From Lysobacterales bacterium (lineage in GTDB: Bacteria > Pseudomonadota > Gammaproteobacteria > Xanthomonadales > Xanthomonadaceae): DNA of 35,031 nucleotides. The stretch lies in contig JAFLEA010000024.1 of NCBI GenBank assembly GCA_017302035.1, positions 1 through 35,031 of the forward strand. The letters run 5' to 3'. Each line of letters opens with the position of its first letter. Position 1 is the stretch's first letter. Positions 1 through 10,583 of this stretch are shown here, in pieces. The position numbers and the translations under genes were made by a program. Under the pieces are notes generated by a model. The model did no database searches. It saw only the letters and a list, made by a program, of their open reading frames with translations, and was not told the origin of the DNA.

Positions 1-52
1 CAGCAGTGCCGGCCACGACCGTCCGCGCCGACGCCCGCCCGGCGCGCGCGGG

Positions 53-69
53 CCGCGGGGATCCCGCGG
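53..69. other. GC-rich hairpin upstream of bfd
   Basis: A perfect 7-bp inverted repeat (CCGCGGG, loop GAT, CCCGCGG). No T-run follows on either strand, so it is not a standard intrinsic terminator. It may end a gene lying left of the window. Nothing else is recognisable in bases 1-120 except a short GAATG/CATTC inverted repeat at 103-115, next to the Fur-box region. Confidence 0.3.
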
Positions 70-121
70 GAGCCGTTCCCCGGGCTGAGCCGTATTCAGG
101 CTGAATGCGACATTCTCGCAA

Positions 122-150
122 TTGACATCGATTCTCATTGTTGCTGGAAT
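122..150 (+). promoter_or_regulatory. bfd promoter with Fur box in the spacer
   Basis: A perfect -35 TTGACA (122-127) is followed, after exactly 17 bases, by the -10-like TGGAAT (145-150). The 19 bases at 124-142 match the Fur consensus GATAATGATAATCATTATC at about 13 positions, with the right half GATTCTCATT especially strong. A repressor bound here would cover the RNA polymerase site. Fur repression of bfd is known in other gammaproteobacteria; here it is inferred from the sequence. Confidence 0.7.
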
Positions 151-182
151 GGGCGCAACGCCTCCCGCGCCGGAGCCCGCCC

Positions 183-380
183 GTGTACGTCTGCCTCTGC
201 AACGGTGTCACCGACCGCCACATCCGCGAAGCGGTGGAGAAGGGCTGCGGCAGCGTGGGCGAACTGACCATGCGCACCGGCTGCGGCGCCAACTGCGGTT
301 CCTGCCTGGACATGGCCGCGGACATGATCGCGGAGATGCAGTCCGAACTGCCCTTGCCGGTGCTGGCCATCGCCGCCTGA
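183..380 (+). CDS. bfd: Bacterioferritin-associated ferredoxin
   Basis: A small [2Fe-2S] protein that in known systems docks on bacterioferritin and passes electrons to its heme so that stored iron is released. From the GTG at 183 it is 65 residues, the usual length (E. coli Bfd is 64). The four cluster cysteines are at C4, C6, C38 and C41 in the order CLC then CGANCGSC, and the opening MYVCLCNG matches the family. An in-frame TTG at 138 lies inside the predicted promoter, upstream of the likely transcription start, so it is rejected. The gene is followed 228 bases later by bfr, its expected partner. No clear ribosome binding site precedes the GTG. The Fur box in the promoter suggests induction by iron starvation. 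Confidence 0.9.
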   Translation: MYVCLCNGVTDRHIREAVEKGCGSVGELTMRTGCGANCGSCLDMAADMIAEMQSELPLPVLAIAA

Positions 381-525
381 GCGTGCGTTCCGGGCGGTGC
401 GCTGTTGCGCGCGGCATGAACCCGGCGCGGTGGATTCACGGTCCGCTCTGCAACCCGCACGATGCGTATGCCGATCGTCAGGCCGCAAGCGAAGGGTGCT
501 GGCGGACGGCTTTCCCGCGCCACCC

Positions 526-544
526 GGCAATGATCACGATTCGC
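526..544. promoter_or_regulatory. Weak Fur-like site upstream of bfr
   Basis: This 19-base stretch matches the Fur consensus at about 12 positions, including the run AATGAT and the later ATT. It lies about 30 bases upstream of the bfr -10 box. It is much weaker than the site in the bfd promoter and could be chance. Confidence 0.25.
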
Positions 545-571
545 GTTCCCCCGCCGCCGGGTGCGGCGCGC

Positions 572-577
572 TAGAGT
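572..577 (+). promoter_or_regulatory. bfr -10 box (TAGAGT)
   Basis: GCTAGAGTG lies 31 bases before the bfr ATG. The same GCTAGANT form stands in front of several other genes in this window. No good -35 is visible at 16-18 bases. The rest of 381-608 shows no gene. Confidence 0.45.
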
Positions 578-608
578 GCGCGCGTTTTCCGCCGCACGGA
601 GCACCGCC

Positions 609-1051
609 ATGAAGGGCGACGCCAAGGTCATCGGGTACCTCAACAAGGTGCTCTACAACGAGCTCACCGCGATCAACCAGTACTTCCTGCACGCCAAGAT
701 GCTGAAGAACTGGGGCCTGAAGGAGCTGGCCGAGCACGAGTACAAGGCCTCGATCGACGAGATGAAGCACGCCGACGCGCTGGCCGAGCGGATCCTGTTC
801 CTGGAGGGGCTGCCGAACTTCCAGGCACTGGGCAAGCTGCGCATCGGCGAGGGCCCGCGCGAAGTGCTCGAGTGCGACCTGGCGCTGGAGATGGAAGCCA
901 TCCCGCTGCTGCGCGAGGCGGTGGCCCATGCCGACTCGATCGGCGACTACGTCAGCCGCCAGTTGCTGGTGAAGATCCTCGATTCCGAGGAGGAGCACGT
1001 GGACTGGCTGGAGACCCAGCTGGACCTGATCGGGCGGATCGGCGAGCCGAA

Positions 1052-1079
<28 letters not shown>
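609..1079 (+). CDS. bfr: Bacterioferritin
   Basis: A 156-residue heme-containing ferritin subunit; 24 such subunits form a shell that oxidises Fe(II) and stores it as a ferric mineral in the cytoplasm. All six ferroxidase-centre ligands are present at the classical positions E18, E51, H54, E94, E127 and H130, and the heme ligand M52 is there, so this is a true Bfr, not a heme-free ferritin. The ATG at 609 is preceded by a GGAG ribosome binding site. Its 3' end overlaps by 28 bases the 3' end of the convergent histidine kinase gene, so the two transcripts must collide or be complementary there. It pairs functionally with bfd upstream. Confidence 0.96.
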
Positions 1080-3603
<2,524 letters not shown>

Positions 3604-3604
<1 letters not shown>

Positions 3605-5466
3605 CAAAGCACCGCGCTCTGGAAATCGAAGTCCAGTTCGGTGCCGACCGAACTGACCAGGTTGCCCTGGATGTAGTCGATGCCGCCCATCCACATCGCC
3701 GCGGCCGCCTGCGGGTCTTCGATCTGCTGGCCGATCACCTGCAGGCCCAGGCGGTGGGCCTGGTCGATGGTGCCGCGCAGCTGGTCGCGCAGTTGGGCGT
3801 CGGCGTGCGCGCCGGCGAAGCGGCCGGCCATGCGCACGTAGCCCAGCGGCAACTGGTTGAGCAGCGCGTCGGCCTCGGTGCCCGGTTCGAACTGGCTCAG
3901 GCAGAACTGCACGCCTGCGGCCATCAGCCGGCGGCAGAAGCCGTCCAGGGTCACGCTGTGGATCAGTGCGTCGCCCAGGCGCAGGTCGATCACCAGCGAG
4001 GTGCCGTCGATGCCGCGCCCGGCGATCGTCTGCAGCAGCCAGTCGGCGAAGGCCTCGCGCGCCAGGGTGCGCGGCGACTGCGACACGAACAGGCGCAGCG
4101 GGGTGCCGGCGGCCTTGCGTTCGCAGATCATGTCCAGCGCATGCTCCATCACCTGCTGGTCGAGGTCGGCGATGCGGCCGCTGGCCTCGGCCGCGGGTAC
4201 CACCTGCGCGGCCGAGAGCAGGGTGCCGTCGGAGCGGCGCAGGCGCAGCAGCACCTGGTACTGGGCCTGCTCGTTGCCGGCCACGGCCACGATCGGCTGG
4301 TAGGCCAGCTCGAGCTGGCCGTCGAGCAGGGCCATGCGCTCCTGCGCCTCGCTGTCGCTGGGCGGCACGTAGATGGCCACGCCATCGCTGTGCAGACGGG
4401 CCTGCAGTGCGCTGCGTTCGGTTGCCTCCAGGGCCGAGCCCGCATCCTCGAAGCCGGCCGACAACGCGGCATAGCCGACCGCGCTGCGCAGTTGCACCTG
4501 CTCGTCGTCGCGCAGCGGGAAGCCCTGCGCGGCCAGGCTGTTGCGCAGGTCGCGGGCGATCCGCTCCAAGGTCGATTCGTCCTCGTCGCGGAGCAGGGCC
4601 AGGAAGCTGTTGTCGTTGAGCCGGGCCAGCGGCGCCGGGGCCACGATCCGGGCCAGGCAGATCCCGGCCTGGGCCATCAGGCGTTCGAACGCGGCATAGC
4701 CGTAGCGTTCGCGCAGACCCAGCGCACTGGCGATCTCGATGAAGAACAGGCCGCCGTGGGCCCCGTCGCGCAGGGCTTCGTCGACCTGCTGCAGCAGCCA
4801 GCTGCGGGTGGCCAGGCCGGTATCCGGGTGGCTGCGCAGCACGCCCTGGCGCGGCACCGGCTGGCGCAACTGGGCGCGGGTGCGCTGGATCCGGTTGGAG
4901 ACGGCGGCGATCAGGTGGCGCGGGCGGATCGGTTTGGTCAGGAAGTCGTCGGCGCCGCTCTCCAGCACCTCGAACTGGCGCTCCGGGTCCGGGTCGCCGG
5001 TGAGGAACACGATCGGCAGCAGCTGGAACGCCGGCTGCTGGCGGATCAGCGAGGTCAGGCGCATGCCGTCCAGGCCGGGCATGTGCAGGTCCATCAGGAT
5101 CAGGTCCGGATCGAAGCGGCCGATCGCCTCGATCACTCCGTCCGGCTGCATCTGCACCTCGGCCTTCATCCCGGCGCCGTGCAGCACACTCTGCGCGAAC
5201 AGCGCCTGGGTGCGGTCGTCCTCCACGATCAGCACCCGATAGGGGGAGGCATCGGGATCGCCGCCGGCCTTCGCCGCGGCGCCCGCGCCGGGTGGCGCGG
5301 TGTCGACTGGATCGGATGCGGAAGCCGCCGCCAGCGGCGGAGCATCGTCGCCGGGGGCGGCATCGCCGACCCAGCGCCGCCAGTAGTGCGCTGGCGGGGT
5401 CTCGGCGCGCATCCGTTGGCGCGCAGCCGCATCCTCCGGCACCGAAGCGGGTTCTCGTACGGTCAT
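3604..5466 (-). CDS. REC protein with degenerate GGDEF and EAL domains
   Basis: A 620-residue soluble response regulator. An unstructured N-terminus (1-75) leads to a complete receiver (78-195; E82, D83, phospho-accepting D126, K178). A GGDEF-fold region (about 211-365) follows in which the signature is replaced by LNDNSF, then an EAL-fold region (about 378-605). In the EAL domain the signature is QVLLR instead of E-[AV]-L-L-R, the paired aspartates of the DDFG motif are gone, the catalytic lysine segment reads YVRMAG and the late glutamate is Q580. Both enzymatic activities are therefore very unlikely; the family precedent is FimX-like proteins that bind c-di-GMP or act as scaffolds. Whether this one still binds the nucleotide cannot be told. 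It is co-transcribed with the downstream hybrid kinase, the probable phosphate donor. Confidence 0.88.
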
Positions 5467-5490
5467 CAGCGTTCCCCCGGCTGGGACCGC

Positions 5491-5496
5491 ATTATG
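5491..5496 (-). promoter_or_regulatory. -10 box (CATAAT) for the signalling operon
   Basis: On the minus strand CATAAT matches TATAAT at five of six bases and lies 24 bases before the ATG of the REC gene. A poor -35 candidate, TTGTCG, is 19 bases further upstream. This would separate the two-gene operon from the DUF4126 gene before it. Confidence 0.45.
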
Positions 5497-5544
5497 TGAC
5501 CAGATGCACTCGCCGCGACAAGTCCGCGCGCCATGGCGGCCGGG

Positions 5545-6135
5545 TCAGGTGGCCGGTGGCGCGAACAGGCGGCGCACGCCGCGGCTGAGCGTGCGCCACA
5601 CCCACCACACCAGCAGCGCGCCCAGCAGGCTCGCGCCGAGCACCACCACCAGGGCGATCCAGGGATGGGCGATCGCCAGGGCCAGGCCACCGATGACCAC
5701 CGCGTCCTCGGCGGTGGACGCCACCCAGTTGCTGGCCGGTTCCGGCGAGGTGTTGAGCAGGGCCCGGGTGCCGGCCTTGAGCCCGTGGCTGGTCAGGGCG
5801 ATGCCGGCCCCGGCGGCGAGTGCGCCGGTGCTCAACTGGCCGTCGGGCGAAAGGGTGGCGGCGGCGAGGAAGGCCCCGGCCGGTACCCGGGCCAAGGTCT
5901 GCAGCAGGTCCCAGACCGAGTCCACGCCGGGGATCTTGTCGGCGAAGAACTCGGCTACCGACAGCAGGCCGCAGGTACCCAGCACCCACCACGACATGGT
6001 CGGTTCCAGCGCCGGTGGCAGCTCGACCCAGCCCATCAGCCCGGCCAGGCCGACCCCGAACACGGTCAGGTAGGCGCGGATGCCGGCCATCCAGGCCAGC
6101 AGGATGCCGATCACATAGATGTGGGCTTCGGTCAT
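5545..6135 (-). CDS. DUF4126 membrane protein
   Basis: A 196-residue integral membrane protein with about five hydrophobic segments and the family pattern of small-residue-rich helices (a GIRAYLTVFGVGL segment early, ADKIPGVDSVWD in a loop, and a late double hydrophobic stretch). The ATG at 6135 is supported by an AGGAG site six bases before it. The function of DUF4126 is not known. It is transcribed divergently from the DUF6776-bactofilin-erpA group and lies 78 bases upstream of the REC protein gene, in the same direction. Confidence 0.8.
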   Translation of the reverse strand: MTEAHIYVIGILLAWMAGIRAYLTVFGVGLAGLMGWVELPPALEPTMSWWVLGTCGLLSVAEFFADKIPGVDSVWDLLQTLARVPAGAFLAAATLSPDGQLSTGALAAGAGIALTSHGLKAGTRALLNTSPEPASNWVASTAEDAVVIGGLALAIAHPWIALVVVLGASLLGALLVWWVWRTLSRGVRRLFAPPAT

Positions 6136-6189
6136 GGAAACTCCTGCTGCGACCGACCGGCGCGGTCCCGGATCCGGCGGGGGCTGCGC

Positions 6190-6195
6190 TAGACT
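6190..6195 (+). promoter_or_regulatory. -10 box (TAGACT) for the DUF6776 operon
   Basis: GCTAGACTG lies 63 bases before the DUF6776 ATG and is the same TAGANT form seen before other genes here. It faces the minus-strand TATACT at 6211-6216, giving two divergent promoters about 20 bases apart. Confidence 0.4.
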
Positions 6196-6210
6196 GCCCC
6201 CTCGCCCCGA

Positions 6211-6216
6211 AGTATA
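6211..6216 (-). promoter_or_regulatory. -10 box (TATACT) for DUF4126
   Basis: On the minus strand TATACT matches the consensus at five of six bases and lies 75 bases upstream of the DUF4126 ATG. No strong -35 is visible. Confidence 0.35.
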
Positions 6217-6258
6217 GGCAGAAACCACCGGCCCCCGGCCGGCCGGCCGCGCCGTCCC

Positions 6259-6990
6259 ATGACCGAACCCGTTCCCCGTTTCCAGGTCGTTCCCAGCCAG
6301 ACCGGGCTGCCCGCCCGCGGTTGGATCGTGGCCATCGCCGTGGCCTGGCTGTTGTCGCTCGGGGCGATGTGGCTGCTGGCGGGCTGGCGCGCCACGCCCG
6401 CGCAGGGCGACGTGCGCGGCCAGCTGCGCGCCGCCGAGCGCACCGCCACCCAGCAGAAGCGCCAGCTCGACGAGCTCAACCAGCGCATGGTGACCCTGGC
6501 GCGCTCGGACCAGATCAGCCGCGCGGCCAACGGCGAGCTGCAGTCCTCGCTGGCCGAGCGCGACGAGGAAATCGCCTCGTTGCGCGCGGACGTGGCCTTC
6601 TACGAGCGCCTGGTCGGCTCGACCGCGCAACGCAAGGGCCTGAACGTGCATTCGATCGAGTTCACCCCGACCGACGCCGGCACCTGGAACTACCGCGCAG
6701 TGTTGACCCAGAACCTGAATCGCGGTGCGATCAGCCAGGGCCAACTGCGCTTCTCGGTGGAGGGCGTGCGCGCCGGCAAGCTGGCCACCATCGGCTGGGA
6801 CGAGCTGCACCAGAAGACCGGGGCGCCGGGGCAGGACTATTCGTTCCGGTATTTCCAGGAACTGGGCGGCAACGTGATGCTGCCCAAGGATTTCACCCCG
6901 CAACGTGTGCGAGTCTCGTTGCGTGGCGGCGCGGGGGGCGTCGAGCAGACTTTCGACTGGAAACCCGCGACAAGCGGAGGGGGCAAGTGA
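6259..6990 (+). CDS. DUF6776 family membrane-anchored coiled-coil protein
   Basis: A 243-residue protein of unknown function. A short cytoplasmic N-terminus is followed by one membrane segment (about 22-42), a long coiled coil (about 52-120, rich in E, Q, R and L) and a compact C-terminal domain (about 125-237) in the periplasm or the cytoplasm depending on topology. The family name is assigned from its overall pattern and its position directly before a bactofilin and erpA, an arrangement I recall from pseudomonads. Its stop overlaps the bactofilin start by four bases (GTGA), so the two products are probably made together. It may anchor or position the bactofilin at the membrane; that role is inference. 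Confidence 0.75.
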   Translation: MTEPVPRFQVVPSQTGLPARGWIVAIAVAWLLSLGAMWLLAGWRATPAQGDVRGQLRAAERTATQQKRQLDELNQRMVTLARSDQISRAANGELQSSLAERDEEIASLRADVAFYERLVGSTAQRKGLNVHSIEFTPTDAGTWNYRAVLTQNLNRGAISQGQLRFSVEGVRAGKLATIGWDELHQKTGAPGQDYSFRYFQELGGNVMLPKDFTPQRVRVSLRGGAGGVEQTFDWKPATSGGGK

Positions 6991-7427
6991 CCGTGTTCAA
7001 GAACAAGTCGAACCAGCGCGATGGGTTCGCCATCGATACCCTGATCGGCCCGGACATGACCATCCGCGGCGACCTGGAATTCAGCGGCGGGCTGTACGTG
7101 GAAGGCCGCATCGTCGGCAAGGTGCTGGCGATCGAGGGCCGGCCGGCCAGCCTGGTGCTGGCCGAGGCCGGCACCATCGAGGGCGAGGTTCACGTGCCGG
7201 TGGTGATCGTCAACGGCACCCTGAACGGCGACGTCCACGCCGGCGAGCGGGTCGAACTGGCGCAGAAGGCGCGGGTGCAGGGCAATGTCTACTACACCGT
7301 GGTGGAAATGAGCGCCGGGGCGCAGCTGACCGGACGCCTGGTGCATGCGGCCGCCGGGGTCGACCCCGCCGCCGTGTCGGCCGAGGCCGCCACGCCGATC
7401 ACCGCGGCCAAGTCGGCCAAGGCTTGA
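6987..7427 (+). CDS. Bactofilin (polymer-forming cytoskeletal protein)
   Basis: A 146-residue bactofilin. The central beta-helix domain (about 17-120) shows the repeating short strands and turns typical of the family ([20 protein letters not shown] and later [17 protein letters not shown]), flanked by short disordered tails. Bactofilins polymerise without nucleotide and mark sites of cell-wall synthesis or envelope machinery. The GTG at 6987 is chosen because a GGAGG site lies six bases upstream and the codon overlaps the DUF6776 stop as GTGA; a second GTG at 6993 is less favoured. The neighbour DUF6776, with its membrane segment and coiled coil, is a natural candidate partner. Confidence 0.9.
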   Translation: MTVFKNKSNQRDGFAIDTLIGPDMTIRGDLEFSGGLYVEGRIVGKVLAIEGRPASLVLAEAGTIEGEVHVPVVIVNGTLNGDVHAGERVELAQKARVQGNVYYTVVEMSAGAQLTGRLVHAAAGVDPAAVSAEAATPITAAKSAKA

Positions 7428-7430
7428 GTA

Positions 7431-7447
7431 GGGGCCGTCGCGGCCCC
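7431..7447. other. Perfect hairpin between bactofilin and erpA
   Basis: GGGGCCG, a TCG loop, then CGGCCCC: a 7-bp perfect stem starting four bases after the bactofilin stop and ending 12 bases before the erpA ATG. There is no T-run. It could slow transcription, stabilise a processed end or mask the erpA start, which has no clear ribosome binding site. Confidence 0.4.
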
Positions 7448-7459
7448 ATCCTGAGCGGC

Positions 7460-7822
7460 ATGGAACTCCTCCATCCCAGCTACCAGCAGCTCGAGCAGCC
7501 GTTGCGGTTCAGCCCCGCGGCTGCGTCCAAGGTCCGCGAACTGATCGCCGAGGAAGGCAACGCCGACCTCAAGCTGCGCGTCTACATCCAGGGCGGCGGC
7601 TGCTCCGGCTTCCAGTACGGCTTCGAGTTCGACGAGAACCAGGCCGAGGACGACATGGCCGTGGCCACCGACGGGGTGACCCTGCTGGTCGATCCGCTGA
7701 GCCTGCAGTACCTGATGGGCGCCGAGGTCGACTACAGCGAGGGCCTGGGCGGGGCGCAGTTCGTGATCCGCAACCCCAACGCCAGGACCACCTGCGGCTG
7801 CGGCAGCAGTTTCACGGTCTGA
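7460..7822 (+). CDS. erpA: Iron-sulfur cluster insertion protein ErpA
   Basis: A 120-residue A-type carrier that transfers [2Fe-2S] or [4Fe-4S] clusters to apo-proteins, including isoprenoid-pathway enzymes. The three cluster cysteines are C48 (in [11 protein letters not shown]), C112 and C114 (in TTCGCGSSF), and the length fits ErpA. The N-terminal region before the HesB fold (1-18) is slightly longer than in E. coli. The ATG at 7460 is the only sensible start; no strong ribosome binding site is visible, and the hairpin at 7431-7447 is just upstream. The gene follows bactofilin and precedes nudC by six bases, so it is probably within one transcript. Confidence 0.93.
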   Translation: MELLHPSYQQLEQPLRFSPAAASKVRELIAEEGNADLKLRVYIQGGGCSGFQYGFEFDENQAEDDMAVATDGVTLLVDPLSLQYLMGAEVDYSEGLGGAQFVIRNPNARTTCGCGSSFTV

Positions 7823-7828
7823 GCGGCC

Positions 7829-8758
7829 GTGCCCTCGCCGGCCGATCTCGAAGGCTTCGCATTCCGGGACGCCGCGCTGGACCGCGCCGCGGCATTGCGC
7901 GGTGACGCCGCGGCCCTGCGATCGCTGTGGCCCGGCGCGCGCCTGCTGGTGCTCGACGGCGAGGGGCGGGCCGCCGCCGATGCGGGGGGCGGGCTGCTGC
8001 GGCTGCTGGGCGGCGACCTGGGGGGCGGTCCGGGCACGGCGATCTTCCTCGGCAACGCCGGCGGCCAGGCCTGGTTCGCCCTGGACGCGGCCACGGTGCC
8101 GGCGCTGCGGGCGGTGCAATGGATCGACCTGCGCCGCGCCGCCGCACTGTGGCCGGACGCGGCCGCCAGCGCGTTCGCCTATGCCCGCGGCATGCTGTAC
8201 TGGCAAGCGCGCACCCGCTATTGCGGGGTGTGCGGCGGCACGGTGGCATTCGACCGCGGCGGCTTCGTCGGCCATTGCGCACAGTGCGGCAACGACCACT
8301 ATCCACGGGTCGACCCGGCGGTGATCGTGGCGGTCAGCGACGGCGAGCGGCTGCTGCTGGGCCGCCAGCCCACCTGGGCGCCGCGGCGCTGGTCGGTGCT
8401 TGCCGGTTTCGTCGAGCCCGGCGAGGCCCCGGAACAGGCCGTGGTGCGCGAAGTCCACGAGGAGACTGGCGTGCGGGTGCGCGCCTGCCGCTACCTGGGT
8501 GCGCAGCCGTGGCCGTTCCCCGGCGCGCTGATGCTCGGCTTCCAGGCCCTGGCCGAACCGGACCCGCCGCGGGTGGACGACGAACTGGAGGAGGCGCGCT
8601 GGTTCACCCGCGAGGAAATCGGCGCGGCCCTGCACCGCGACGGTTCGGAGCCGGATGGGGGCGATCCCGGAGCAATCAGCCTGGCCCCGGCGATCTCGAT
8701 CGCCCGCTCCCTGATCCGGGACTGGTACCGGCACGGGCCGATGCTCACGCCGGCTTAG
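7829..8758 (+). CDS. nudC: NAD(+) diphosphatase / RNA deNADding hydrolase
   Basis: A 309-residue Nudix hydrolase that cleaves NADH and NAD-capped RNA to the nicotinamide mononucleotide and AMP parts. An N-terminal domain (1-125) is followed by a four-cysteine zinc ribbon (C132, C135, C150, C153) and a complete Nudix box at 193-215 (G, E199, then REVHEETGV). The NudC-specific segment QPWPFP is at 227-232, with alanine in place of the usual serine before it. The GTG at 7829 begins only six bases after the erpA stop. The N-terminal part is alanine-rich and poorly conserved, so a later start cannot be excluded. Confidence 0.92.
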   Translation: MPSPADLEGFAFRDAALDRAAALRGDAAALRSLWPGARLLVLDGEGRAAADAGGGLLRLLGGDLGGGPGTAIFLGNAGGQAWFALDAATVPALRAVQWIDLRRAAALWPDAAASAFAYARGMLYWQARTRYCGVCGGTVAFDRGGFVGHCAQCGNDHYPRVDPAVIVAVSDGERLLLGRQPTWAPRRWSVLAGFVEPGEAPEQAVVREVHEETGVRVRACRYLGAQPWPFPGALMLGFQALAEPDPPRVDDELEEARWFTREEIGAALHRDGSEPDGGDPGAISLAPAISIARSLIRDWYRHGPMLTPA

Positions 8759-8781
8759 CGTCCGCGGCGGCGGCGTGCGGC

Positions 8782-8787
8782 TAGAAT
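8782..8787 (+). promoter_or_regulatory. ampE -10 box (TAGAAT)
   Basis: GCTAGAATC lies 26 bases before the ampE ATG, after the nudC stop at 8758, so ampE probably has its own promoter. No clear -35 is present. Confidence 0.45.
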
Positions 8788-8813
8788 CGCCGCAGAGGGA
8801 GGGATCCGCCGCC

Positions 8814-9707
8814 ATGTTCGTCACCCTGGTCGCCGTCATCGCCGCACTGGTGCTGGGCCATGTCGCCCCCGCGCTGGTGGCGGCGATGCGCCAGTTCCAG
8901 TGGTTCGCCCACTGGCTCGAATGGCTGGGTGCGCATGCCTCCGAGGGCGCATTCTGGCGCCGGCGCCATGGCATCTGGCTGGCGCTGCTGCCGCCGGTGC
9001 TGGCGCTGGCGCTGATCCAGTTCGCATTGGGGGGGCGGCTGTTCGGGCTGGGGAGCCTGGTGCTCGGCGTGCTGGTGCTGGTCTGGACCTGGGGCCCGCG
9101 CGACCTGGACACCGACGTGGAAGCCGTGCTGGACGCGCAGGATCCGCAGGCCCGGCGCGACTGCCTGGCACGGCTGGCGCCCGAACCGGGCGTGGCGCTG
9201 GCGCAAGGATCGGAACTGCCTGGCGCGACGATGCGCAGCGCCCTGCGTCGCTGGTTCGCGCCGTTGTTGTGGTTCCTGCTGCTGGGGCCGGCCGGGGCGC
9301 TGCTGTACCGCCTGGTCGAGCGTGCCACGCTGGCCGATGCCGGCCTGCTCCCGGCGGAGAACGCCGAGGGCGCGCGCACGCTGCTGCGCTGGCTGGAGTG
9401 GCCGGTGGCGCAACTGATGGCGCTGGCCCTGGCCCTGGCCGGCAACTTCGATCGCGTGTTCCGCGCCTGGCGCGGCGCCGGCGGCGACCGCTGGCAGGCC
9501 GACAGCGCCTTCCTCGAGGCCTGTGCGCGGGCGGCCGTGCGCGGCGAACTGGCCGAAGAAGCCGATGACTACCTGCGCGAAGGCCAGCCCTTGCCCGAGA
9601 CCGGCGACCTGGTCGAGCTGCGCGACGCGATGAGTCTGGTGTGGCGGATGCTGCTGCTGTGGCTGGCGCTGCTGGCGCTGCTGATCATCGCCGGCTGGGT
9701 GAGCTGA
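8814..9707 (+). CDS. ampE: AmpE-like regulatory membrane protein
   Basis: A 297-residue integral membrane protein of the AmpE/CobD-like family. Hydrophobic segments are near 1-20, 55-95, 145-165, 195-215 and 275-296. The signature stretches LLWFLLLGPAGALLYRL and GNFDRVFRAWR match AmpE. In enterobacteria ampE follows ampD and is linked to beta-lactamase induction and cell-wall recycling, but its biochemical role is not settled. Here no ampD or ampC is adjacent, so a role in antibiotic response is only inherited from the name. The ATG at 8814 has GGAGGG 10-15 bases upstream. Confidence 0.83.
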   Translation: MFVTLVAVIAALVLGHVAPALVAAMRQFQWFAHWLEWLGAHASEGAFWRRRHGIWLALLPPVLALALIQFALGGRLFGLGSLVLGVLVLVWTWGPRDLDTDVEAVLDAQDPQARRDCLARLAPEPGVALAQGSELPGATMRSALRRWFAPLLWFLLLGPAGALLYRLVERATLADAGLLPAENAEGARTLLRWLEWPVAQLMALALALAGNFDRVFRAWRGAGGDRWQADSAFLEACARAAVRGELAEEADDYLREGQPLPETGDLVELRDAMSLVWRMLLLWLALLALLIIAGWVS

Positions 9708-9726
9708 ACCCGGGGATCAACCGGGT
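9708..9726. terminator. Hairpin between convergent ampE and DUF2752
   Basis: ACCCGG, a seven-base loop, then CCGGGT, sitting exactly between the ampE stop and the end of the DUF2752 gene and including that gene's stop codon. There is no T-run, so any termination would be weak or bidirectional. Confidence 0.35.
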
Positions 9727-10130
9727 GCGAGCAGGGTGAACGGGAACCAGGGCAAGTTCCTGGCAACCCAGTAGGTGGGCAGCAGCCACAGCCACAGCTT
9801 CGGCTGCATCGCCACCTCCATCAGCGGCCGCAGCGCGCGCGGCTGCCAGCCCTTGTCCCAGGCCGCCATCAGCGGCATCAGGGGCAGCATCAGCATTCCC
9901 AGCGGATTCATCGCGAACGCGCCGGCGATGTCGCCGTGGACCAGCGCATGCAGACCGCGGGTCAGGCCGCAGCCGATGCAGTACAGGCCGGTGAACGCGT
10001 GGAACATGCACGGCGGGAAGGGGCTTCCCGCCAGGTTCGGGTCGAAGGTGCGCAGCAACCACACGCCGGCGCCGACCGCGACTGCGGCCGACGCCAGGCC
10101 CACGACCCACAGCGTGCGCGAAGCGGCCAT
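9717..10130 (-). CDS. DUF2752 membrane protein
   Basis: A 137-residue protein carrying the DUF2752 signature: [20 protein letters not shown] at about 40-59, with three conserved cysteines in C-x9-C-x2-C spacing, then the histidine/GD segment and NPLG at 75-78. Membrane segments are near 8-26, 65-90 and 108-128. The function is unknown. It begins nine bases after the stop of the CD225/dispanin gene, so the pair is an operon; I recall the two families adjacent in other bacteria. The invariant cysteines could bind metal or form a disulfide. Confidence 0.83.
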   Translation of the reverse strand: MAASRTLWVVGLASAAVAVGAGVWLLRTFDPNLAGSPFPPCMFHAFTGLYCIGCGLTRGLHALVHGDIAGAFAMNPLGMLMLPLMPLMAAWDKGWQPRALRPLMEVAMQPKLWLWLLPTYWVARNLPWFPFTLLAPG

Positions 10131-10139
10131 CGGGCCGGC

Positions 10140-10481
10140 CTACTGCATGTGCTGCATCTGCTCGATCAGCTCCTGGTACTCGGCCCAGCCGCCGGTCGAG
10201 AAGAAGTAGATCGTCCACAGCGCGCCGATGATCGCCAGCACGGTGGCCACCCAGCACCAGATCTTGGCGTTGGCCGAGGCACGGCGCGCGCCGGCGACGT
10301 CGCCCTGCTGCAGCAGGCTGTTGACCTTGGCCGCGAACACAATGGCGACGATGCCGACCAAGCCCAGCGGACAGCACAGGCAGGTGGCCAGCACGGTGGC
10401 GATGATCGCCCAGGCCAGGTAGTTGGGGATCGGCTCGTTCACCGGCGCGGCGTTCGGGGCGGGGGGCGGGACGTAGCTCAT
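10140..10481 (-). CDS. CD225/dispanin family protein
   Basis: A 113-residue membrane protein with the CD225 fold: a proline-rich N-terminus, [12 protein letters not shown] leading into a cysteine-bearing partial membrane segment (about 20-48), the intracellular loop [20 protein letters not shown], and a second membrane segment (about 73-95). Vertebrate members are the IFITM proteins, which stiffen membranes and block fusion; bacterial functions are unknown. The ATG at 10481 has an AGGAG site eight bases upstream. It leads the two-gene operon with DUF2752. Confidence 0.87.
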   Translation of the reverse strand: MSYVPPPAPNAAPVNEPIPNYLAWAIIATVLATCLCCPLGLVGIVAIVFAAKVNSLLQQGDVAGARRASANAKIWCWVATVLAIIGALWTIYFFSTGGWAEYQELIEQMQHMQ

Positions 10482-10541
10482 CGGGGAACTCCTGGCGGCG
10501 GCGGAATGGGGACGGGGGCAAGCGGGAAACGTCTGCGCCCA

Positions 10542-10547
10542 AGCCTA
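10542..10547 (-). promoter_or_regulatory. -10-like box (TAGGCT) before the CD225 gene
   Basis: On the minus strand TAGGCT lies 60 bases before the CD225 start, in the 102-base gap after the LplT-PlsC gene. It resembles the TAGANT boxes elsewhere but is weak. Confidence 0.25.
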
Positions 10548-10583
10548 ACCGAGCCGGTGGCGCGCCGGCAAAGGCTGGATGTC

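Noticed and set aside
138-182. TTG start for bfd.
   Set aside because: It lies between the -35 and -10 elements, so it is not in the transcript, and the extra residues are not found in the family.
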